Assembly (NCBI RefSeq): GCF_003722355.1
Contig: NZ_QWDD01000001.1
Location: 2,781,001 to 2,845,000, forward strand
From: Methylocystis hirsuta
GTDB lineage: Bacteria; Pseudomonadota; Alphaproteobacteria; Rhizobiales; Beijerinckiaceae
DNA length: 64,000 nt
Direction: 5' to 3'
Position numbers and translations under genes: made by a program. Positions within the stretch are counted from its first letter, which is position 1, and each line of letters opens with the position of its first letter. Below the pieces are notes generated by a model. It searched no databases. It was given only the letters and a program-made list of their open reading frames with translations, and was not told the origin of the DNA. Positions 35,460 through 43,627 of this stretch are shown piece after piece.

Positions 35460-35926
35460 TTTATCTCCTCCTCAAATACATTCACATCATCGGCGCCGCG
35501 GTTTTGCTGGGCACGGGCGCCGGAATCGCATTTTTCATGCTGATGGCGCATTTCTCGCGCTCCGCGCCCGTCATCGCCGGGGTCGCGCGCATTGTTGTGA
35601 TCGCGGACTTCGTCTTTACCGCCTCCGCCGTGGTGGTTCAGCCCGTCACCGGCGTCGCGCTCGCCTGGCTGGCCGGCTATTCGCTCGCCGAAGGCTGGAT
35701 CGCGCTCTCAATCGCGCTGTATCTTTTGGCCGGCGCCTTTTGGTTGCCTGTCGTGTGGATGCAGATGCGCATCCGCGATATCGCGCAAGCCGCGGTAGCG
35801 GCGAACCAGCCGCTCCCACCGATCTACCATCGATTTTTCTGGTGGTGGTTCGCTTTCGGCTTTCCCGCGTTCGGCGCCGTTATGACGATCATATGGCTGA
35901 TGATCGCCAAGCCGCAGATATTCTGA
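35456..35926 (+). CDS. DUF2269-family membrane protein
   Basis: This encodes 156 residues with four membrane helices. LLKYIHIIGAAVLLGTGAGI and a C-terminal RFFWWWFAFGFPAFGAV fit DUF2269, a family with conserved histidine and tryptophan residues that is commonly encoded after an SDR/DoxX gene. GTG start inside the previous stop implies translational coupling. The function is unknown; a role together with the upstream protein in the membrane is inferred. Confidence 0.8.
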   Translation: MIYLLLKYIHIIGAAVLLGTGAGIAFFMLMAHFSRSAPVIAGVARIVVIADFVFTASAVVVQPVTGVALAWLAGYSLAEGWIALSIALYLLAGAFWLPVVWMQMRIRDIAQAAVAANQPLPPIYHRFFWWWFAFGFPAFGAVMTIIWLMIAKPQIF

Positions 35927-35962
35927 CGCCGCGCGACCGTCCCCAAGCGCGCGACGGTTCCC

Positions 35963-36058
35963 CTATCGCGTGTACCAGACGTAGACGATGGAAAAGGCCA
36001 AAGCCAGCGCAAAGCCAATCATGACGTTGCGTATAAAGCCCCCGCCGAACTCATCCAT
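35963..36058 (-). CDS. 31-residue single-helix membrane protein
   Basis: ATG at 36058 with GGAG seven bases upstream starts a 31-residue frame with one helix (VMIGFALALAFSIVYVWY) after a short acidic N-terminus, MDEFGGG. The ribosome site decides for this start over the longer frame at 36184. It resembles in length tiny subunits of membrane complexes, but no family is recognised. Confidence 0.5.
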   Translation of the reverse strand: MDEFGGGFIRNVMIGFALALAFSIVYVWYTR

Positions 36059-36249
36059 GTTGCGTCTCCAATGGTCGCGCGCCGCAGCGGACAATTTGGC
36101 GTAACCCTGCGAATGGCGCAACAGCAGTCTCCCCGCGGCGTCCGCATTTTGTCTCGCCACATTCTTCAGTATAGTCGCGCCCATCAGGCGCTATTTGGAT
36201 TCCCGCCGCGCCCGCCTATGCTAGACCCGCTGGAAGGAAGGATGCCGCG

Positions 36250-37425
36250 ATGAAGGACGATCTCGGCGCGCTGTCCGTCGTTCTCAACCGGAGCACGGAA
36301 ACGCCGGGACGCCTGTCCGGCGCGAGCTTCGTCGTCAAGGAGAACATCGACGTCGCGGGACACGTCTCGACCAACGGCCATCCGAAATGGGCGGCGACCC
36401 ACGCCCCTGCCGAGCGCGATGCGCCCGTCGTCGATCGATTGCTCGATGCGGGCGCGCGGCTCGTCGGCAAGACGCAAATGGACGAGATGGCCTATAGCCT
36501 GCTCGGCGCCAATCCGCATTACGGCACGCCGATCAATCCGGCCGCGCAAAATCGCCACCCCGGCGGCTCGTCTTCAGGCTCGGCGGTCGCTGTCGCCGCC
36601 GGCCTCGTCAATTTCGCCATCGGCACCGACACCGCCGGCTCCTGCCGCGCGCCGGCGGCCTTTTGCGGAGTTTTTGGCTTCCGCGCATCGCATGGCGCAG
36701 TCGCGATGGATGGAATCATTCCGCTTGCGCCGTCCTTCGACGCTATCGGCTGGTTCGCGCGCGACATCGGCGTCATGGCCCCTGTCGGCGCGGCTTTGTT
36801 GCCGCTAAAGGCGGAAAACGCCGAGCTCAAAGAAGCCGTGCTGCTCACCGACGCCTTCTCGGGAGTCGGGATGGATTTCGCTTCGGCGGCGGCGGCTCCG
36901 GTCGACGCCCTGAAGGCGTTCGGCCCCTGGCGCGAAGCGACGCTCGGCGACGACTTCTTTAAGACCGCGCTCGGACATTTCCGCAACATGCAGGCCTTCG
37001 AGGCCTGGGCCTCGCATGGGGCCTGGATTTCGGCGAACAGTCCGACTTTCGGCAAGGGCGTCGAGCAGCGTTTCGCCTATGCGGCGAAAGTCACGGCCGA
37101 CCAAAAGAACGCCGCTGAAAGCTTCCGCGCGGAGGCGCGCAAGAGAATCGACGCCATCCTCGGTTCGCAAGGCTTCCTCGTGTCGCCGACGACGCCGTTT
37201 CGCGCGCCGCTCCTGACCGAGAGCGAGGAGACGCTCGACGCCAAGCGCTATCAGATGATGCGTCTGTTTCTCATCGCGAGCTTTTTTGGCCTGCCGCAGA
37301 TCAGCATTCCCCTTCCAACCAGCGATGCGCCGGTTGCGCTCTCTTTCATCGGCCGACGCGGTTCGGACCACGCACTGATCGCCCTTGCGCAGCGCTTCTG
37401 CGCGCAGATGAAGAAGTCTCCTTAA
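36250..37425 (+). CDS. Amidase-signature-family amidase
   Basis: This encodes 391 residues. The Ser-cisSer-Lys triad regions are visible: FVVKENIDVAG with the lysine, PGGSSSGSAVAVAAG with the first serine, and TDTAGSCRAPAAFCGVFGFR with the nucleophile. It is short for the family (usually 450 or more) but has all catalytic parts and a normal end. The substrate cannot be inferred. ATG with GGAAGG upstream. Confidence 0.88.
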   Translation: MKDDLGALSVVLNRSTETPGRLSGASFVVKENIDVAGHVSTNGHPKWAATHAPAERDAPVVDRLLDAGARLVGKTQMDEMAYSLLGANPHYGTPINPAAQNRHPGGSSSGSAVAVAAGLVNFAIGTDTAGSCRAPAAFCGVFGFRASHGAVAMDGIIPLAPSFDAIGWFARDIGVMAPVGAALLPLKAENAELKEAVLLTDAFSGVGMDFASAAAAPVDALKAFGPWREATLGDDFFKTALGHFRNMQAFEAWASHGAWISANSPTFGKGVEQRFAYAAKVTADQKNAAESFRAEARKRIDAILGSQGFLVSPTTPFRAPLLTESEETLDAKRYQMMRLFLIASFFGLPQISIPLPTSDAPVALSFIGRRGSDHALIALAQRFCAQMKKSP

Positions 37426-37448
37426 GTTTTTTCTATATGCAACCGGTT

Positions 37449-37550
37449 GTCATTCCCGGCGGGCCGAAGGCCTGACCGGGAATCCGGAGCAAAATCCTCT
37501 CTGCGTCGCAATTCTGGATTCCCGATTGCGCTTCGCGCGTCGGGAACGAC
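37449..37550. repeat. Palindromic intergenic repeat element (102 bp)
   Basis: The outer ends GTCATTCCCG and CGGGAACGAC are inverted copies with one mismatch. Two inner hairpins follow: ATTCCCGG at 37452-37459 with CCGGGAAT at 37476-37483, and TTCCCGA at 37519-37525 with TCGGGAA at 37540-37546. This is a BIME-like element between convergent genes. Confidence 0.65.
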
Positions 37551-37575
37551 ATAGCGCAACCCATGAGACACGTAA

Positions 37576-38025
37576 TCATCCGCTCAGCGGCGGCCCGTGT
37601 CCGAGCAGATCCTTGATCCGCCCCGTCAGCCGCTCGCGCACGTCGCGATAGGCGTCGAGAATGGCCTCGCGCGAGCCCTGCGCGGCGGTCGCGTCGGGCG
37701 TCGGCCAATAGACGACGTCGACGGCCATCGTGCGCGTAAACTCCAGCGCCTTGTGATGCGCCTCGGGGGACAGCGTCACGATCAGATCGAAATTCGAATC
37801 TTCGAGATCTTCGAACGTGTGCGGCTTATGTGCTGAAATGTCGACGCCGATCTCGTCCATTGCCGCGATGGCGAAAGGGTCAAGGGCCCCGCGCTTCAGA
37901 CCAGCGGAAGCGAAATAGGTTTCGCGGCCGAAATAATACCGCGCGATCGCCTCCGCCATCGGCGATCGGACAGTGTTCAGCGTGCAGGCGAAGAGAATGG
38001 ATTGGGGGCGCGCCACGTTGCTCAC
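37576..38025 (-). CDS. Low-molecular-weight protein-tyrosine-phosphatase family protein
   Basis: This encodes 149 residues. The P-loop is CTLNTVRSPMAEA (C-x5-R-S) and the general acid region is YWPTPDAT with the Asp-Pro order altered (usually DP). It is the member that follows hisD and UPF0262 in Hyphomicrobiales genomes. The missing DP pair and an Asn in the P-loop mean arsenate-reductase-like or weak phosphatase activity cannot be excluded. It is last in the minus-strand hisD run. Confidence 0.82.
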   Translation of the reverse strand: MSNVARPQSILFACTLNTVRSPMAEAIARYYFGRETYFASAGLKRGALDPFAIAAMDEIGVDISAHKPHTFEDLEDSNFDLIVTLSPEAHHKALEFTRTMAVDVVYWPTPDATAAQGSREAILDAYRDVRERLTGRIKDLLGHGPPLSG

Positions 38026-38031
38026 GCGACC

Positions 38032-39459
38032 TCATCGCTGGCTCTGCGCCAACTGACGGTCTCGTTCGATGAACGCCGCAAGCTCCTTCGTCTGCTCCGT
38101 GAACAGCTGCAGTTCATTGATGTCGAGCGGCTCGCTTACATGCTGCATCAGCAGCAGATCTCGGCCTTCGGAGAAGGCCGGCGTGAGCCCGCAATAGAAA
38201 AATCCCTGGCGGCGCGCGCTCTCAACCAGGAGCGGCAAGCCGGGGTCGTCGACATGCGCGGAAAGCTGCACGGCGCGCGCGCCGAGGCTGCTGACGTCGC
38301 TCATGGCCTGGCTCAATTCGATGCTGGCGTTCGACCCGATCATCTCGAAGCGAATCCTGCCGTAGCCCCAAGGGTTGACCATGACGCTCGTCATTGACCG
38401 AGTCTCTGTTGGCGTTCCGCTCTCGCGTAGAGAAACGCCGACGCCGAGACGGCCGTATGTCGTCGTCATGACGTCGCGATACGCCACAGGCGCGACGATC
38501 TCGCATGCCCGCGCGGTCGCCAGGAAACGGAACGTCAGCAGAAAACTCTGGCGCTGTCCGGCCGTCGGCACAGGCAAATCCTTCGAATGCGAGGTTTCGG
38601 GCGCGGCGCCGAGCAGGATCGCGCATGTCGGCATGCCGGCCCGCTCGTCGTTGCGCTGTGAGAATGTATGAGTCGTAACCGGCTCGGCGTAGATCCCGAC
38701 GAGCCCGAGCTTCGTTGCTTCGTCGGTCAGCCGCTCGGTCATGCGCTCGAGGAGATGACGTCCGCGGTAGGACGGAAGCACGACCGCTTCGCCGCGTTCG
38801 GCGATCGCCGCGCCGGGCTCGCGTTCGAGCGCGACATGCCCGATGACTTCGCCGCGCGCGTCGCGGGTCACGACCGGAATGAGCTCTCCGCTTTCGACTT
38901 TCCGCCAATAGCGGTGCGGGGAAAAGACTTCCCGGTGAACGTAATTGTGCCCGTAGACCGCCAGGAAGCAGCGCGCGATCGCCGCCGAATCGCTCTGCTG
39001 AGGCACGTCGATCCGCACCGTTTCCGTCGTCTCCGCGGCTTCGGCGATCGGCTCTTCGTTATGTTCCGCCGCTTCCCGAGAGGGTTCGAAACCGCGATGG
39101 ATCGTGATCTCCCATCCGTCGACGCCGCGTTCCCGGTAGGATAATCCCGCATCTCGTCGCACCTGCGCGCTAAGCGAACCAACGACGGCGGAAAAGCGGG
39201 AATGGCCGTTGAGCAGAATCCGTGCGCGCGCCTCGCCTTTGGAAGAGGACAGAAGCACCGCGGCGCGCTCGGCGTTCGTGCGCGACCCGCAAAGAATCTG
39301 CCATGTTTGCGCGACGTCGGCGGCGATCAGGCTCGCGGTCATCGGCGGAACCCCTTCGACCAGCGACGCTTCGCGAACGAAAGCGCGGAGCAGCTCGCCC
39401 CCTTCCGCTTCCATCGACAGCCGCAGCTCGGCGAAATGATCCGAATTACTTTTGCCCAT
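38032..39459 (-). CDS. GNAT acetyltransferase fused to an anti-sigma-like ATPase domain
   Basis: This encodes 475 residues. Residues 1 to about 125 look like a degenerate RsbW-type HATPase domain (AELRLSMEAEGGELLRAFVREA, DGWEITIHRGFEP). Residues about 150-300 hold a GNAT fold with RGEVIGHVALER and the acetyl-CoA loop VLPSYRGRHLLERMTE. The final 170 residues form a second, GNAT-like or regulatory region. The substrate is unknown. It interrupts the usual UPF0262-phosphatase neighbourhood and lies six bases upstream of the phosphatase. Confidence 0.7.
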   Translation of the reverse strand: MGKSNSDHFAELRLSMEAEGGELLRAFVREASLVEGVPPMTASLIAADVAQTWQILCGSRTNAERAAVLLSSSKGEARARILLNGHSRFSAVVGSLSAQVRRDAGLSYRERGVDGWEITIHRGFEPSREAAEHNEEPIAEAAETTETVRIDVPQQSDSAAIARCFLAVYGHNYVHREVFSPHRYWRKVESGELIPVVTRDARGEVIGHVALEREPGAAIAERGEAVVLPSYRGRHLLERMTERLTDEATKLGLVGIYAEPVTTHTFSQRNDERAGMPTCAILLGAAPETSHSKDLPVPTAGQRQSFLLTFRFLATARACEIVAPVAYRDVMTTTYGRLGVGVSLRESGTPTETRSMTSVMVNPWGYGRIRFEMIGSNASIELSQAMSDVSSLGARAVQLSAHVDDPGLPLLVESARRQGFFYCGLTPAFSEGRDLLLMQHVSEPLDINELQLFTEQTKELAAFIERDRQLAQSQR

Positions 39460-39542
39460 GCCGATTATTCCATGACGACAAAGTGACAGCGCCGAGCGCT
39501 GCGCCGCGCAGCGCTCTCATCATCGGCGACCGAGCGCGGCGC

Positions 39543-40028
39543 TCAGCCCTTCCAGTGCAGCGCCGTGATCAGCGTGAAGATACGGCGCGCCGTATCCTGA
39601 TCCGTGTCGATCTTGCCTTTCAAGCGTTCGAGGAGAAGCTGCGCGCCTTCGTTATGGAGGCCGCGACGCCCCATGTCGATCGCCTCGATCCTGCTTGGGG
39701 TCGCATGGCGGATCGCCGCGTAATAGCTTTCGCAGATCATGAAATAATCTTTGAGAATGCGCCTGAACGGCGTCAGCGAGAGAATGTGCGTGACGAGGCA
39801 GACGCCCTCCGCGTCGCAAATCTTAAAAACGAGTTTGGCGTCGACGAGCGAAATCAGCAGCTCATAAGGTCCGCCATGATGGCCAATCAGCGCGAAACTG
39901 TTTTCCTCGATAAGATCGTAGATCGCGATGGCGCGCTCATGCTCCTGATCCGCCGAGCCGCGGCCGATCGAGTTTTCGTCGAGCGTGACGGAGATCAGCC
40001 GCTTCGACTCGTTTGACTCCACCCTCAC
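39543..40028 (-). CDS. UPF0262 family protein
   Basis: This encodes 161 residues. [40 protein letters not shown] and [20 protein letters not shown] are the conserved blocks of UPF0262, a small alphaproteobacterial family of unknown function encoded behind hisD. GTG at 40028 overlaps the hisD stop (GTGA), which indicates coupling; a second GTG two codons later is possible. Confidence 0.85.
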   Translation of the reverse strand: MRVESNESKRLISVTLDENSIGRGSADQEHERAIAIYDLIEENSFALIGHHGGPYELLISLVDAKLVFKICDAEGVCLVTHILSLTPFRRILKDYFMICESYYAAIRHATPSRIEAIDMGRRGLHNEGAQLLLERLKGKIDTDQDTARRIFTLITALHWKG

Positions 40029-41326
40029 GCCTCGAGCTGATTGAGGCGGATCGACACCGAACGCGCATGGGCCTGCAAGCCTTCGGCCTCGCCGAGGGTG
40101 ACCGCGGCGGCGCCGATGGCGCGCAGCGAGTCCGCGTCGCATTTCAGGATCGACGTGCGCTTGACGAAATCGAGCACGCTCAGACCCGACGAAAAGCGCG
40201 CCGAGCGCGCCGTCGGCAGCACATGGTTCGAGCCGCCGACATAATCGCCGACGGCTTCCGGCGTATAGCCGCCGATGAAGATGGCGCCGGCGTTGGAAAC
40301 GCGCGCGGCGAGGTCCTCGGCGTCTTCGCTGATGATCTCAAGATGTTCGGCGGCGATGCGGTCGGCGAGCGGAAGCGCGTCGGACAGCGTCTTCACGAGG
40401 ATCGTCGCGCCATAGTCGCGCCAGGAGGCGCCGGCGATCTCCTTGCGCGAAAGCGTCGAGAGATGCCGTTCGACGGCGGCGACGACCGAGTCGGCGAGCG
40501 AGGCGTCGTCGGTGATGAGAATCGACTGAGCCGATTCGTCATGCTCGGCCTGCGCAAGCAGGTCGGCCGCGATCCAGTCGGGATTGGCGCTCGCGTCGGC
40601 GAGGATCAGCACTTCGGAGGGGCCGGCGATCATGTCGATGCCGACCTGGCCGAAGACCCGGCGTTTCGCCGCCGCCACCCAGGCGTTGCCCGGCCCGACG
40701 ATCTTGACGACGGGCGCAATCGTCTTCGTGCCATAGGCCAGCGCCGCCACGGCCTGCGCGCCGCCGACGCGATAGATCTCGTCAATGCCGGAGCGTTTGG
40801 CGGCGGCGAGCACCAGCGGCTCCACATGGCCGCCAGGCGTCGGAACCACCATGACGATGCGCTTTACGCCGGCGACCTTCGCCGGAACGACATTCATCAG
40901 CACGGAAGACGGATAGGCGGCGGTGCCGCCGGGCACATAGAGCCCCACCGAGTCGAGCGGGGTCCAGCGCCAGCCGAGTTCGACGCCGGCCGCGTCCCGA
41001 AAGCGCAGATTTTGGGGCTTCTGCCGCTCGTGGAAGGCGGTGATGCGATCGAGCGCGAGATCGAGCGCCGCGAGCTGCTCGGCGGAACATTTGGCTTCCG
41101 CCGCCGCGACCTCCTCGCGGGAGACGGCGATGCCGGTCGCCTCAAGGTCGACGCGGTCGAAGCGCTTGGAATAGTCGACAAGCGCCGCGTCGCCGCGGGC
41201 GACGACGTCCTCGATGATGCCGCGCACGGTGTCGTCGACATCCTGCGACGCCTCACGCTTCATGGCGAGCAGCGACGCGAAACGCTGTTCGAAATCGGGC
41301 GCCGCGGCGTCCAAACGCAAGGTCAT
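40025..41326 (-). CDS. hisD: Histidinol dehydrogenase
   Basis: This encodes 433 residues. Markers in order are [76 protein letters not shown] and the late NHVLPT. It performs the last two steps of histidine synthesis using zinc and NAD. ATG at 41326 gives the family length. It is followed by UPF0262 with overlap and preceded by DUF2948. Confidence 0.96.
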   Translation of the reverse strand: MTLRLDAAAPDFEQRFASLLAMKREASQDVDDTVRGIIEDVVARGDAALVDYSKRFDRVDLEATGIAVSREEVAAAEAKCSAEQLAALDLALDRITAFHERQKPQNLRFRDAAGVELGWRWTPLDSVGLYVPGGTAAYPSSVLMNVVPAKVAGVKRIVMVVPTPGGHVEPLVLAAAKRSGIDEIYRVGGAQAVAALAYGTKTIAPVVKIVGPGNAWVAAAKRRVFGQVGIDMIAGPSEVLILADASANPDWIAADLLAQAEHDESAQSILITDDASLADSVVAAVERHLSTLSRKEIAGASWRDYGATILVKTLSDALPLADRIAAEHLEIISEDAEDLAARVSNAGAIFIGGYTPEAVGDYVGGSNHVLPTARSARFSSGLSVLDFVKRTSILKCDADSLRAIGAAAVTLGEAEGLQAHARSVSIRLNQLEA

Positions 41327-41354
41327 GATCCTCTCCAGCCGGGAAGTCCGGCTG

Positions 41355-41843
41355 TCATGGCCCTCGGGGAGCGTGCTCGTCAAGTTCGCCGCTGAAATCA
41401 TGGTTCGGCCGGGCGGCGACCTTCCAGCGCGGTCCCACGTCGCAAAGTTGCGCCTCGACGCATTCGACGTCGAGCGCGATCGACGCGCCGCCGGCGAAAT
41501 AGAGCCGGATGACTCCCGACGGCGGTTCGGGGTCGGGCTCGAAGGTGACCGCCAGAAGTTCGAGGACGGCGTCGGGCTGGTCGCGGCAGATACGCTGGCA
41601 GCGCACGCGCTGCACGCCCTCGAAATGGAGGCCGCAGCGGCAGCGCTCCAGCCGCCCGTCAAGTTCAGCGGCCCAGTCGAAACGCGACCCAACCAGGGCG
41701 AACCGGCGCTTGTCGGCGAGAAAGGCGATGTCGCCGACGCGCACCAGGGCGTCCTGCACATGCGCCGAGAGCAGCGAAAGATCTTCGCTGTCGAGCGCGT
41801 GCAGGCGCAGGGCGAGCTCACAAGGCCGATTGGGTGGTTCCAT
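41355..41843 (-). CDS. DUF2948 family protein
   Basis: This encodes 162 residues. ALRLHALDSEDLSLLSAHVQ, FLADKRRFALVGSRFDW and FEGVQRVRCQRI match the DUF2948 family, which sits between murA and hisD in many Hyphomicrobiales. Its function is unknown. The C-terminal YFAGGASIALDVECVEAQL is the usual end. It lies 28 bases ahead of hisD and is probably the first gene of that unit here. Confidence 0.85.
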   Translation of the reverse strand: MEPPNRPCELALRLHALDSEDLSLLSAHVQDALVRVGDIAFLADKRRFALVGSRFDWAAELDGRLERCRCGLHFEGVQRVRCQRICRDQPDAVLELLAVTFEPDPEPPSGVIRLYFAGGASIALDVECVEAQLCDVGPRWKVAARPNHDFSGELDEHAPRGP

Positions 41844-42005
41844 GTCCTCTCCTCCTTCGCCCGATATGGCGAAGGAGGGGAAGGCCCGCAACCCTATGGG
41901 CGACGCCAAGCTAAGTTAATGGGATTTTCTCGTTTCCACGCTCCTCTTGACCTCGTCATCTACCTCGCGGGGCGGGGAAACGCGATGATCCTGCGGCGCG
42001 CCCGC

Positions 42006-42480
42006 TCAGGCGGCGCGCAACTTTGCCTCTCCCGACATCCAGACGAGTTTTGGCGCCCCGTCCAACCGAACCGCCTGTCGAGCTTCGTTAAGCTGGGTGC
42101 TGAAGCCCTCGACGGACATCTTTGTCCAATGCGGGTCGAGGTGGGGGTGAAGCGTGACCACCATCCGCGCATGATCGCCGGCGGCGCTGAAGCCCACCTC
42201 GATCAGGCTCTCATAGGGTTCGGAGCCGGGGACGAAGTCGATCAGATGCGCCAGCCTCAACCGCTCGCGCAGGCGGAATTCGGCGTAGGTCCCGCGCACG
42301 CCGTGGGAAAGGGGCTGGCCCATGCCTTTCTGGCCCATGCCTTTCATGGCGGCGATCGCCTCGGGCGCGTCGGCGATCATGTCGTACTCGAACGCGCCGC
42401 CCTTGCGCGCCTCCAGGACATGGACCTCAATGCGAAAGCCCTCCCCGGGCCCCGCCCCGACTCAAAGTCCGCCTTCGTGA
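42006..42480 (-). pseudogene. Truncated and frameshifted SRPBCC/AHSA1-domain gene
   Basis: The frame reads GFRIEVHVLEARKGGAFEYD, YAEFRLRERLRLAHLIDFVP and RMVVTLHPHLDPHWTKMS, an AHSA1-type START-like protein. The first ~40 residues that should contain the family start are missing, an in-frame TGA lies just before VGAGPGEGF, and a LRITKADF-like start is visible in the next frame near 42480. An IS5-type transposase scar abuts the broken end, so insertion or rearrangement probably destroyed the gene. Confidence 0.65.
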
Positions 42481-42487
42481 TCCTCAG

Positions 42488-42570
42488 CGCCCAACCTCGA
42501 CGCCATCCGCAAGCGCTGGCCGTGGATTAAGCGTCTGTTCGCCGACGGCGCCTACGAGCGCACGACGCTC
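42488..42570 (+). pseudogene. IS5-family transposase fragment
   Basis: The frame encodes AIRKRWPWIKRLFADGAYER followed by TTL, the region around the second catalytic aspartate (FADGAYDR) of IS5-type transposases. Only about 27 codons remain and no inverted repeats are seen. It sits between the truncated AHSA1 gene and the end of the gas-vesicle cluster. Confidence 0.7.
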
Positions 42571-42657
42571 GGCCCGTCGCTACACGCGGCTGGGGGCATT
42601 TCCGAACCCAATAAGATCTCAGGAAGCAACCACAGCTTGCGCTGCGGCGACCTCCAA

Positions 42658-43137
42658 TTATACCGGAAGCTGGGTGCGGATCGCGTCCATGATTCTTTGA
42701 ATAGCAGCATCGGCGTTCTCCGCGCGACATTCGGCATCTTTCATGCGCTGTTCGGATGCCGCCAACTCTGCTTCCTTGGCGGCAGTTTGTGATTGCAGCA
42801 TCTCAAGATCACTGTGCGTCTGCACAATGGCGGCGGCGAGGTCTTCGACTTCGGCCTCGGCTTGGCGGAGCGCCGCCTCGGCGCGCTCGGAGCGGGTCTC
42901 AGCGCGTTCCAACTTTTCCTTCAGCGCATTGGCGGCGGCGTGAGCGCGCGCCACCGCTTGAGCCGACTGCTTCTCGAATTCTCTGATCGCCGCCGCTGTC
43001 TCCGACACCAGCTCCAGCGCGGCGGCGGCGTCATCGCCGCCGCGCGCAGACTGGCCCGCCGGCGTTAACGCCTGTGTTCCTAAATCCCCCCTGGGAATAA
43101 TTTCGTCCATGACGTGATTCAGCTCGACCGAGCCCAT
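42658..43137 (-). CDS. Coiled-coil protein at the end of the gas-vesicle operon
   Basis: This encodes 159 residues from the ATG at 43137. About 100 residues form an Ala/Glu-rich coiled coil (FEKQSAQAVARAHAAANALK, AEVEDLAAAIVQTHSDLEML). The end is DAAIQRIMDAIRTQLPV. No family is recognised. It is the last minus-strand gene before the IS5 scar, 92 bases after the TPR-like protein, so it may be co-transcribed with the vesicle genes. Confidence 0.6.
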   Translation of the reverse strand: MGSVELNHVMDEIIPRGDLGTQALTPAGQSARGGDDAAAALELVSETAAAIREFEKQSAQAVARAHAAANALKEKLERAETRSERAEAALRQAEAEVEDLAAAIVQTHSDLEMLQSQTAAKEAELAASEQRMKDAECRAENADAAIQRIMDAIRTQLPV

Positions 43138-43228
43138 CGATGCCTCCAGCCAATGCGCGGCCGAGCGCGCATGGTCATCCCTCGACGATACTTGGCCGCA
43201 CGAACGTCCGACTCCATCTCTGACGCCA

Positions 43229-43573
43229 TCACTCCAGGGAATGAGCATTCGGCCGCAAAGACTTCACTTCGCGGCAGTACGCGACGTCGTCCAAGTCGCT
43301 TAGACGCTCATAAACAGCGCGCGCGGCATGTCGCGCGTCGTCGCGTTCATAGGCCTCGGCCAGTTCCAGCAGGCTTTCTTGCGCCTCCAACGCTTGCGCC
43401 GTCTCGGAATGGTCTTCCGACAACCGCCAATACATCTCCATCGCTTGCCACAGACTTCCTTCGCTGCGGTAGCGGTGCGCCATAGCCAATAGGTGATCGA
43501 GGCTTTGGCGAACGGTGTCCAATCGGCGTTCTTGCCAAAGGGCTCCATACGATACGGATTGTTCAGATTGCAT
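43229..43573 (-). CDS. TPR-like helical protein in the gas-vesicle cluster
   Basis: This encodes 114 residues. SLDHLLAMAHRYRSEGSLWQ and ALEAQESLLELAEAYERDD with ARHAARAVYERL read as two to three TPR-like helix pairs, which suggests protein binding. ATG at 43573 has AGGAG upstream. It follows the CDC48-type ATPase by 54 bases; a cofactor or substrate adaptor role for that ATPase is possible but only inferred. Confidence 0.65.
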   Translation of the reverse strand: MQSEQSVSYGALWQERRLDTVRQSLDHLLAMAHRYRSEGSLWQAMEMYWRLSEDHSETAQALEAQESLLELAEAYERDDARHAARAVYERLSDLDDVAYCREVKSLRPNAHSLE

Positions 43574-43627
43574 ATCGTTCTCCTTTGTCAGGACTTCGGT
43601 CGGTCGAGCCGCCGAAGTCACACGGCG

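Noticed and set aside
40013..41395. 460-codon frame antisense to hisD
   Set aside because: Shadow of hisD codon bias, Arg/Asp/Gly-rich with no recognisable domain.
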